64,000 nt of DNA from positions 106,504 through 170,503 of the forward strand of contig NZ_JAULSC010000008.1 of assembly GCF_030518195.1 (NCBI RefSeq). Reading direction: 5' to 3'. The notes under the pieces are model-generated. The model was not told where the DNA came from. It did no database searches and worked only from the letters and a program-made list of their open reading frames with translations. The position numbers and the translations under genes are program-made. The number at the start of each line of letters is the position of its first letter. The first letter of the stretch is position 1. The stretch comes from Nocardioides cremeus. Its GTDB lineage: Bacteria; Actinomycetota; Actinomycetes; Propionibacteriales; Nocardioidaceae. Shown one piece after another: positions 17,547 to 24,607 of the stretch.

Positions 17547-18557
17547 GTGCTTCACGGTCACAAGCGCCTGACCACGGCCTTCGCCGGAGCCCTGCTCGTG
17601 GGCGCAGTGGCCTTCGTGCCCACCAGCCCGGCCCAGGCCGAGCCCGACATCGACGACGTGCAGGCCCGCGTCGACAAGCTCTACCACGAGGCCGAGCAGG
17701 CCTCGGAGCGTCACAACGACGCCCGCATCGAGCTGGAGGAGCTGCAGCGCGAGCTCGACGCCGTGCGCGCCGACCAGCAGCGCCAGGACGAGCAGATGAG
17801 CTCGGTCCGCGAGCAGGTGCGCGACTCGATCGTGCGCACCTACCAGGGCCAGAGCCTCTCCGCCGTCGGCCAGGTCGTCGTCGCCGACGACCCCAGCGCC
17901 TTCCTTGCTCAGATGTCGACCCTCAGCGCCTACGACGGCCTGCAGGACCAGCTCTTCGACACCTACTCCCTCGAGGTCGAGGCGCTCGACATCCGGCGCC
18001 AGGCCACCGCGGCCCAGGCCGCCGAGCTCGCCGACGTCGAGGAGGAGCTCGCAGAGGAGCAGGCGACCATCGACGAGAAGGTCGAGGAGGCCGAGGCACT
18101 GCTCTCGCGCCTCAAGACCGAGGAGCGCGAGGCCCTCGAGGCACGTGAGGCGGTCGTCTCGCGCGACGCCCAGCGCACCGAGACCGCCCCGGTGGCGGCG
18201 CCCGCCTCGGGTCGTGCGGCTGCCGCGGTGCAGTACGCCCTGGCCCAGGTCGGCAAGAGCTACGTGTGGGGCGCGGCCGGCCCGAGCGGCTTCGACTGCT
18301 CCGGCCTGACGATGATGGCCTGGCGCCAGGCCGGCGTCTCGCTGCCGCACTCGTCGAGCGCCCAGTACGGCGGCGGCACCAAGGTCTCGACCTCGGCGCT
18401 GCAGCCGGGCGACCTGGTCTACTACTACAGCCCGATCAGCCACGTCGGCATCTACATCGGCAACGGCCAGATCGTCGACGCCGCGAACCCGAGCACCGGT
18501 GTCCGGATCACCAGCGTCGACTCGATGCCCCTCGTCGGGGCCACCCGACCCGGCTGA
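17547..18557 (+). CDS. NlpC/P60 peptidoglycan endopeptidase, RipA-like
   Basis: Secreted cell-wall hydrolase of 336 residues. It has a signal peptide (about 1-31, cleavage after AQA), a long coiled coil (about 36-205) of the type that autoinhibits or targets the enzyme to divisome partners, and a C-terminal NlpC/P60 domain (about 225-336). Catalytic C251 (GFDCSGL) and H299 (SHVGIYIG) are present; the third polar residue is not clear. The frame is open back to 17355, but that part is untranslated leader; GTG 17547 gives a clean signal peptide after GAGGGAG. Expression is probably set by the upstream riboswitch. Confidence 0.88.
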   Translation: MLHGHKRLTTAFAGALLVGAVAFVPTSPAQAEPDIDDVQARVDKLYHEAEQASERHNDARIELEELQRELDAVRADQQRQDEQMSSVREQVRDSIVRTYQGQSLSAVGQVVVADDPSAFLAQMSTLSAYDGLQDQLFDTYSLEVEALDIRRQATAAQAAELADVEEELAEEQATIDEKVEEAEALLSRLKTEEREALEAREAVVSRDAQRTETAPVAAPASGRAAAAVQYALAQVGKSYVWGAAGPSGFDCSGLTMMAWRQAGVSLPHSSSAQYGGGTKVSTSALQPGDLVYYYSPISHVGIYIGNGQIVDAANPSTGVRITSVDSMPLVGATRPG

Positions 18558-18580
18558 TCACGCTGGCCAGCACCGCACGT

Positions 18581-18622
18581 CGAGAGGCCGGTCGCCCACG
18601 CTCGTGGGTGGCCGGCCTCTCG
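18581..18622 (+). terminator. Strong hairpin after NlpC/P60 gene, overlapping next gene start
   Basis: Arms CGAGAGGCCGG (18581-18591) and its exact complement (18612-18622), extended inward by CGCCCAC/GTGGGTG, form a near-continuous stem 24 bases after the NlpC/P60 stop. It looks like a terminator, but the right arm lies inside the first codons of the next gene. It could therefore also limit translation of that gene. Confidence 0.6.
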
Positions 18623-19876
18623 CTGTCCCTGCTGCTGGTGGTGCTCGGGCTCGTCGTCTGGCGCGCCCTCGACGACCCGTACGTCGCCACGCCGGGCGCC
18701 GAGCCCGGGGCGGCACCGACCGCGCGGCCCGGGCAGGCGGCCGCCGCCCTGGCCGACCTCGAGGCCGCGATCTCGAGCGGCGACGCGGAGGCGGCCGCGG
18801 CGCTGGCCCCCGACGACGACCCCGCGGCCGGGCGCCGGCTCCGTGATGTCGTCGAGAACGCTGCGGACCTTGGGCTCGAGGGCGTGACACTGCGCTACGT
18901 CGACCAGGAGGGCGGGACCGACCCGCAGGGAGCCTGGCGCGCCGTGGTCGACGTGACCTGGCAGGTCGCGGGCTTCGACCCCGCCCCGGCGCGCAGCGAG
19001 GTCGTCTTCGCCCTGCGCAACGTCACCGGCGGAAGCGACGGGACCAACGGGACCGAGGGCAGCAGCGAGCGGGTGACCGTGACGGCGGCCGGGGTCGCCG
19101 GCGGCCGGGCGCCGCTCTGGCTCACCGACGACCTGCGGGTGCGGCGTACGGACTCGCGGGTGGTGGCGGTGGCCGGCTCGGCCCGCGACCTGGCCCGCTA
19201 CGACCGCCTCGCCAAGCGGGCCGTCCCCGTGGTGCGCAGGGTGCTGCCCGGCATCGGGCGCGGGCTGGTGGTCGAGGTGCCGCGCACCGCCGCCGGCCTC
19301 GACGCCGCGCTGGGCGTCGACGAGGGCACCTACGCCGAGGTCGCGGCCGTGACGACCAGCCCGGACGGCGAGGTCGTCGACGGCGGTCCGCTGCACGTGC
19401 TGGTCAACCCCGCCGAGATGGATCGGCTCGAGCCGGTCGGCGCGCAGGTCGTGATGAGCCACGAGGCCGTGCACGCGCTCACCGAGGCGCCCACCAGCCG
19501 CGCCCCGTTGTGGCTGGTGGAGGGCTTCGCCGACTACGTGGCGCTGCGCGACGTCGACCTGCCCGACACCACGCTGGCCTCGCAGGTGGTGGCCCAGGTG
19601 CGCGATAGCGGGGTGCCCGCCGCGCTGCCGGGGCCCACCGACCTCGGGGTGGGCGCGCCGTACCTCGGCGCGGCGTACGAGGCGGCGTGGCTGGCCACCC
19701 GTGAGCTGGCGCGCGCCGGCGGGCAGGACGCCCTGGTCGAGCTCTACCGGGTCGTCGGGGCGGGCGAGGACTTCGAGGTCGCGGTGCGCGACGTGGTCGG
19801 GATCGACCCGACCGAGCTGACCCGGCGCTGGCGCGACGAGCTGCGCTCGCTGGCCGACGGGGCGGGGGCGGCGTGA
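18608..19876 (+). CDS. Membrane-anchored zinc metalloprotease (peptidase MA type)
   Basis: 422 residues: an N-terminal anchor helix (about 3-19), an extracellular NTF2-like alpha/beta region (about 45-185), then a gluzincin domain with HEAVH and a downstream glutamate in WLVEGFADYVA. The HExxH...E arrangement matches the peptidase MA superfamily; the substrate is unknown. The frame is open upstream of the NlpC/P60 stop. GTG 18608 is the only start near the anchor helix, but no Shine-Dalgarno is visible and the site is inside a hairpin. It overlaps the next protease gene by four bases. Confidence 0.75.
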   Translation: MAGLSLSLLLVVLGLVVWRALDDPYVATPGAEPGAAPTARPGQAAAALADLEAAISSGDAEAAAALAPDDDPAAGRRLRDVVENAADLGLEGVTLRYVDQEGGTDPQGAWRAVVDVTWQVAGFDPAPARSEVVFALRNVTGGSDGTNGTEGSSERVTVTAAGVAGGRAPLWLTDDLRVRRTDSRVVAVAGSARDLARYDRLAKRAVPVVRRVLPGIGRGLVVEVPRTAAGLDAALGVDEGTYAEVAAVTTSPDGEVVDGGPLHVLVNPAEMDRLEPVGAQVVMSHEAVHALTEAPTSRAPLWLVEGFADYVALRDVDLPDTTLASQVVAQVRDSGVPAALPGPTDLGVGAPYLGAAYEAAWLATRELARAGGQDALVELYRVVGAGEDFEVAVRDVVGIDPTELTRRWRDELRSLADGAGAA

Positions 19877-21069
19877 CGCACACCCGCACCGCCTGGGCGG
19901 TGCTGCTGGTCGCCGGGGCCGCCTTCGCGCTGCTGGCGTGGTGGCTGGTGCCGTGGGACCCGGTGCCGGGCGGTCGGCCCGAGCCGGTGGATCCGGAGGA
20001 CTACTTCACCGCCGCGCACATCGCCCGCGCCGAGTCCTTCTCCACCTGGGTGCGGACCTGGAGCCTGAGCTCGCTGGGCGTCTCGCTGCTGGTGGCGTGC
20101 GTGGTCGGCTTCACCTCGCTGGGCCGCCGCCTCGTGGCCCGGCTGCCCGGGCCGTGGTGGGCGCAGGTGGTGCTGGTGGTCGCGCTGCTGGAGGTCCTCC
20201 GGCGCACGATCACGCTGCCCTTCGCCGTGCTGGTGCGCCGGCGCGTGCTCGAGGAGGGGCTCTCCACTCAGTCGTGGTGGGGCTTCGCCCGCGACCTGGC
20301 GGTGCGCGAGGGCCTGACCGTGGTGGTGACCTCGGTCGGCCTGCTCGCGCTGATGCTCTGCGCCCGGCGTTTCCCGCGCCGCTGGCCGGCCGTCGCCGGG
20401 GGAGTGCTCGGCCTGCTGGTGCTGCTCGGGTCGTTCGTCTACCCGCTGGTGGTCGAGCCGCTCTTCAACGACTTCGAGCCGCTCGAGGCCGGGGCGCTGC
20501 GCACCGGCGTGCTCGAGCTGGCCGACGCCCAGGGGGTCGACGTCGACGAGGTGTTGGTGGCCGACGCGTCGCGTCGTACGACGACGCTGAACGCCTACGT
20601 CTCCGGCTTCGGCGGGACCCGCCGGGTGGTGCTCTACGACACGCTGGTGCGCGACCTGCCGAAGGACCAGGCGCTCTCGGTGGTCGCCCACGAGCTGGTG
20701 CACGCCCAGCACGACGACGTGCTGGTCGGCTCGCTGCTCGGAGCCGTGGGGGTGGCCGCCGCGGTGGGCCTGGCCGGGGTGCTGCTGCGCCGTCACGACG
20801 TACGCCGCGCCGGCACGGTGCCGCTGGTGCTGGCGATGCTGGCCGTGGGGACCGTGCTGGCCCTGCCTATCCAGAACGGGCTCAGCCGGACGGTCGAAAC
20901 ACGCGCCGACGTCGAAGCCCTCCGGGCCACAGGGGACCCGGAGGGCTTCGTCGAGCTGCAACGTCAGCTGGCGGTGCGGTCGCTCAGCGACTTGGGTGCT
21001 CGGGATGGGTGGGACTGGTGGTTCGCTAGCCACCCCGGCGTGCTGAGTCGTCTCGCACTGGCTGACTGA
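19873..21069 (+). CDS. M48 family (Ste24/HtpX-like) membrane metalloprotease
   Basis: Integral membrane zinc endopeptidase of 398 residues, of the CAAX-protease Ste24-like M48 family, likely in membrane protein quality control. There are about six to seven hydrophobic segments. The catalytic HELVH is at 273-277, and the third zinc-ligand glutamate is probably in ETRADVEAL at about 337. The protein ends HPGVLSRLALAD where homologues usually have HP(S/E)xxxRL. It is coupled to the upstream peptidase MA gene by GTGA and is convergent with the flp pilin gene, whose stop is five bases away. Confidence 0.88.
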   Translation: MTHTRTAWAVLLVAGAAFALLAWWLVPWDPVPGGRPEPVDPEDYFTAAHIARAESFSTWVRTWSLSSLGVSLLVACVVGFTSLGRRLVARLPGPWWAQVVLVVALLEVLRRTITLPFAVLVRRRVLEEGLSTQSWWGFARDLAVREGLTVVVTSVGLLALMLCARRFPRRWPAVAGGVLGLLVLLGSFVYPLVVEPLFNDFEPLEAGALRTGVLELADAQGVDVDEVLVADASRRTTTLNAYVSGFGGTRRVVLYDTLVRDLPKDQALSVVAHELVHAQHDDVLVGSLLGAVGVAAAVGLAGVLLRRHDVRRAGTVPLVLAMLAVGTVLALPIQNGLSRTVETRADVEALRATGDPEGFVELQRQLAVRSLSDLGARDGWDWWFASHPGVLSRLALAD

Positions 21070-21073
21070 TCGC

Positions 21074-21268
21074 CTACTTGGTGCCGTTGGTGATGTCCTT
21101 CGAGGTCTCGGTGAACATCGCCCCGACCACCGGGGTCAGAAAAGTCAGCGCCAGGATGACCGCGGCGGCGATGCCAGCGATCAGCAGGCCGTACTCGACG
21201 GCGGAGGCGCCGCGCTCGTCCATCTTGGCCTTCTGGCCGTTGATCATGGTGATCAGAAACTGCAGCAT
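21074..21268 (-). CDS. flp: Flp-type pilin (class IVb prepilin)
   Basis: Sixty-four-residue major pilin of the Tad system. A short charged leader ends in MDERG, followed by ASAVEYGLLIAGIAAAVILALT, with the processing Gly, Glu at +5 and Tyr at +6 of the Flp family and one hydrophobic helix. ATG 21268 has a good GAGGGAG Shine-Dalgarno; the longer open frame upstream is not needed. It lies 146 bp downstream of the response regulator on the same strand with its own candidate regulatory palindrome. A prepilin peptidase and TadE/F pseudopilins are not in the window. Confidence 0.9.
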   Translation of the reverse strand: MLQFLITMINGQKAKMDERGASAVEYGLLIAGIAAAVILALTFLTPVVGAMFTETSKDITNGTK

Positions 21269-21375
21269 GGTGGTCTCCCTCAAGACGTGGTCCCGGACAG
21301 GGGGGTGGGACCGGATGTCACCAGCATGCCAACGCAGCACCCCACCGCGGATCGGGAGAAGGTTCGCCGTCGGGG

Positions 21376-21395
21376 TAGTCCGTTCGGACTAGACC
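21376..21395. promoter_or_regulatory. Palindrome and shared motif upstream of flp
   Basis: TAGTCC-GTTC-GGACTA (21376-21391) is a perfect 6-4-6 inverted repeat, overlapped by GACTAGACC (21387-21395). The same nine bases in the same orientation occur upstream of cpaB (30172-30180). Both precede pilus genes transcribed from the minus strand, so a shared regulator is possible. Confidence 0.35.
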
Positions 21396-21414
21396 GGCTC
21401 CCGGGCGGTCACCG

Positions 21415-22068
21415 CTAGCTGGGGTTGCGCTGAACCGAGGACAGCAGCCCCACGCGCATGGCAGTCACCAGGGCCTGCGCCCGGTTGGCGGCGCCCAGCT
21501 TCTGGTAGATCTTCGCGATGTGCGACTTGGCGGTCGACTCGCTCATGTAGAGCTTGTCACCGATCGCCGAGGCGCCCAGGCCGTCGGCCAGCAGCACCAG
21601 CACCTCGTGCTCGCGATCGGTGAGGCGCGTCGACTCGGCCGCGCCGCGGCGCATCATCGCGCCGACCAGGCCCGAGCAGACGAAGGAGCGGGGCGAGACC
21701 TTCGCGTGCCGGGCGGCCTTGACCACCTCGTCGGAGGGGGCGTCCTTGCCGACGAAGCCCGAGGCACCGGCCTCCATGGCGGCGAAGATCTGGTCGTCGC
21801 CGGAGTGCATGGTCAGCACCACCAGACCGACCTCGGGGTGGTCGCGGCGCAGCGCGCGGACGATGTCGAGGCCGGTGCCGTCCTGCAGCTGCAGGTCGGT
21901 GACGACGACCTCGGGACGCTTCTCGGCGAAGAGGTCGAGGGCCTCGGTGACGGAGGCTGCGGTGCCGACCACGCTCATGTCGGCGTGCATCTCGAAGACG
22001 CCGCCGAGGCCGTCCCGGATCAGCTGGTGGTCGTCGACCAGCATCACCCTCGTCTGGGACTCGTTCAT
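21415..22068 (-). CDS. LuxR/NarL-type response regulator of the pilus locus
   Basis: 217 residues. The receiver domain (about 1-125) has D11-D12, phosphoacceptor aspartate in VVTDLQL (about D57), threonine in VLTMHSG and lysine in VGKDAP. The LuxR helix-turn-helix (about 150-210) is of the pattern LTDREHEVLVLLADG...STAKSHIAKIYQKLG. ATG 22068 overlaps the stop of the upstream histidine kinase as ATGA, so the two are a coupled pair. The location between tadC and flp suggests it controls pilus genes. Confidence 0.9.
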   Translation of the reverse strand: MNESQTRVMLVDDHQLIRDGLGGVFEMHADMSVVGTAASVTEALDLFAEKRPEVVVTDLQLQDGTGLDIVRALRRDHPEVGLVVLTMHSGDDQIFAAMEAGASGFVGKDAPSDEVVKAARHAKVSPRSFVCSGLVGAMMRRGAAESTRLTDREHEVLVLLADGLGASAIGDKLYMSESTAKSHIAKIYQKLGAANRAQALVTAMRVGLLSSVQRNPS

Positions 22069-23675
22069 CTGGACACCTGGATCTCTCGGGGGGACTCGCT
22101 CGCTCGACCGGTGGGGGTCGCCGGGTGCCCGGACGATACCGCGACGGCGACCCGGAGCCCGCCTCCAGGGGGCTCCTCGATGTCGAGGTGGGCGCCGATC
22201 AGGGCAGCGCGCTCGCGCATGATGCCCAGGCCGTAGGAGTCGGCCCGGGCATCCAGCGGCAGCCCGATGTCACCCAGACCCCGACCGTTGTCGATCACGG
22301 AGATCGTGGCGGCGGGGGCGTCGACGTGGCAGTGCACCCGGATCAGCGTGCACTGGGCGTGCTTGACGGCGTTGTTGAGCGCCTCCTGGGTGATCCGGAA
22401 GAGCTCGGCCTCGATCTCGCCGCGCAGCCGCTGCGACTTCTCGTCGAGCGTCACCTCGATCGCGACGCCGGAGAGCTGGCTGAGGTTGCGCGCCAGCGAG
22501 CCGATCGCCGCGCCCAGGCTCTCGCTCTCGCCCACGGTGGTGCGCAGCGTGACGACCGATCGCCGCACCTCGGCCACCACCTCGCTGACCCGCTCGCGCA
22601 GCATCAGGAAGCGCGCGGCCTGCTCGTCGGAGGCCGGGGTGGCGGCCAGGGCGTCGACGAGGTAGCCGAGCGAGGCGATCTCCTGCGCGACACCGTCGTG
22701 CATCTCGCGCGAGAGCCGGCGCCGCTCGTCGGCGGTGGCCGCGTCGCGGAAGGCGGTGAAGAGCAACGCGGTCTCGAGGTGCACGGTGCTGACCTCGAGC
22801 TGGCGGGTCAGCCGTCGTACCGTCCGCGGCAGGTCGAGCGCACCGGGATCGAGCCGGTCGGAGAAAACGCCCGCGACGATGCCGGGCTGTCCCGACTCAG
22901 GACGCAGCGGGAAGGCGAACGTCTGACCGTCGGTCTCGAGCCTGCCCGAGCGTTGCGCCAGCCGGGCCAGCAGGGCGGTGTGCGTGGAGCCCGAGTCGTC
23001 GAGGGTGCGGCTCAGCAGTGGGGTGAGGTCGTCGTCGCCGACGTAGAGCACCAGGTCGGCGGTGGGCAGCTCGTCACGCACCGCACTGAGGATCGCGCCG
23101 CCGAGGCTGCGCGGCTCCAGTCCCGAGCTGAGCCCTTCGGAGAGCTGGTTGAGCTCGTGCAGCAGCGAGCTGGCGTGGCGATAGGGCAACAGTGGGTCGG
23201 GCGCGCTCAACGCTGAGCGCAAGAACGAGGCAACCATGCCTAGCCCGAGACCCATAGTGAGCCAGGTGAAGGCGGCCAGCAGCTCGTCGGCGTTGAGGGC
23301 GGCTTCACCTAATCCGAGGACCACCGTCGCGGTTGGCACGACCGTGCCGAGTGCGGTGAGGACGCCCCGCGCGCCGCAGCGCAGGCCGGCCACGAAAGGC
23401 GGCGCTGCGAGGGCACCCAGGATGGCAGGTGAGTCACCTAGCGCGAGGAGGCACGTGACGGTCACCGCCGCGGACTCAACGAAAGTGAGGGCGATCGGGT
23501 GTGTCTGGGTTCGGCGCTCGACCAGCAGCAGGACTACCCACAGCGCTGCCAACACCAGCAGACCGACGAGCCCATTGTGGTCGCGGCTCCACAGCAGGGG
23601 ACCGCCGATGGCCAGCAGCACGAAGGCGCGTGCGGCTGCATTGATGCGCAGGGCCTGGCGGTGGGCTAGGAGCAC
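22065..23675 (-). CDS. Sensor histidine kinase (NarL-type partner) of the pilus locus
   Basis: 536 residues. The N-terminal half has about six hydrophobic segments (residues 15-160), then a GAF-like region (about 185-300). The HisKA_3 dimerisation helix has the phosphorylated His in SREMHDGVAQEIASLGYL (about 320), and a HATPase domain follows with ALNNAVKHA and VIDNGRGLG. The protein ends in a Ser/Arg-rich tail. Start GTG 23675 lies seven bases after the tadC stop, so it is probably cotranscribed with the tad genes. The signal sensed is not apparent. Confidence 0.9.
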   Translation of the reverse strand: MLLAHRQALRINAAARAFVLLAIGGPLLWSRDHNGLVGLLVLAALWVVLLLVERRTQTHPIALTFVESAAVTVTCLLALGDSPAILGALAAPPFVAGLRCGARGVLTALGTVVPTATVVLGLGEAALNADELLAAFTWLTMGLGLGMVASFLRSALSAPDPLLPYRHASSLLHELNQLSEGLSSGLEPRSLGGAILSAVRDELPTADLVLYVGDDDLTPLLSRTLDDSGSTHTALLARLAQRSGRLETDGQTFAFPLRPESGQPGIVAGVFSDRLDPGALDLPRTVRRLTRQLEVSTVHLETALLFTAFRDAATADERRRLSREMHDGVAQEIASLGYLVDALAATPASDEQAARFLMLRERVSEVVAEVRRSVVTLRTTVGESESLGAAIGSLARNLSQLSGVAIEVTLDEKSQRLRGEIEAELFRITQEALNNAVKHAQCTLIRVHCHVDAPAATISVIDNGRGLGDIGLPLDARADSYGLGIMRERAALIGAHLDIEEPPGGGLRVAVAVSSGHPATPTGRASESPREIQVSR

Positions 23676-23682
23676 GGAGGGA

Positions 23683-24606
23683 TCATCCCAGACCGTCCAT
23701 CATTCCGATGACCGCCGGGCCCATCACCGCCACGAAGAGCGAAGGCAGGATGAAGAAGATCAGCGGCACCGTGATCTTCACCGGCACCTGCTGCGCCTTC
23801 GCTTCGGCCCGCTGCCTGCGCTTGACCCGCATCTCTCGGGCCTGGATGCGCAGCACCTGGGCGATGGGGACGCCGAACGAGTCAGCCTGCACCATCGCGC
23901 TGACGAACGACTTGAGGTCATCCACGTTAGTGCGCTCGGCCATCGACCGTAATGCTTCAGATCGGCCCTGGCCGATCTGCATCTCGCGCAGCACCCGGGC
24001 GAACTCCTCAGCCACCGGGCCCTCGGTGTTGCGGGCGACCTGCTGCACCGCGGCGTCGAAGCCGAGGCCCGACTCGACGCTGATCGTCATCAGGTCGATG
24101 GCGTCCGGCAGGTCGCGGGTGATCTGCTGGGTGCGGTCGTAGGCCTTCTGGTACAGGTACAGCCCAGGGGCGAGGAAGCCGAGCAGCAGTCCCGCGACCA
24201 CGGTAACGACGGAGGTGGACGTCGAGAGCCCGAGGAGCGCGGCCAGCACAACGCCCACGACAAGGCCGACAACGGCGCCGACGACCTTGCCGGAGACGAC
24301 TCGGTCGATATCCCAGCCGCGCGGGTTGCCGGCCAGGTCGAGCTTGCGACGGATCCGGTCGGCGGAGTCAGCGCCGCTGAGCCGGCGGCCGAGACCGAGC
24401 GCGCGGGCCTGCAGCGGTTCGAGCACCCGCTCCGAGAACGGACGGTCGACCTCGGTGGTCAGCTCCTTGGGCGCGTCGGTCATCGCCCGCAGCACCGCCA
24501 ACGACCTGCCGACACCGCTGGCTTCGGCGTCAGTGGTGGTCGCGGCGGCCAGCAGCACCAGCGCCGCGGCGATCATCAGGACGCCCAACATCAGCAGCAC
24601 CAGCAT
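23683..24606 (-). CDS. tadC: Tad pilus inner-membrane platform protein TadC
   Basis: Type II secretion F-domain protein, 307 residues, partner of TadB in the Flp pilus assembly platform. An N-terminal helix (1-22), two adjacent helices (about 108-155) and a C-terminal helix (about 278-302) flank the cytoplasmic F domain (about 165-275; DLPDAIDLMTISVESGLGFDAAVQQV). Start ATG 24606 is one base after the stop of the TadB gene. Confidence 0.92.
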   Translation of the reverse strand: MLVLLMLGVLMIAAALVLLAAATTTDAEASGVGRSLAVLRAMTDAPKELTTEVDRPFSERVLEPLQARALGLGRRLSGADSADRIRRKLDLAGNPRGWDIDRVVSGKVVGAVVGLVVGVVLAALLGLSTSTSVVTVVAGLLLGFLAPGLYLYQKAYDRTQQITRDLPDAIDLMTISVESGLGFDAAVQQVARNTEGPVAEEFARVLREMQIGQGRSEALRSMAERTNVDDLKSFVSAMVQADSFGVPIAQVLRIQAREMRVKRRQRAEAKAQQVPVKITVPLIFFILPSLFVAVMGPAVIGMMDGLG

Positions 24607-24607
24607 C

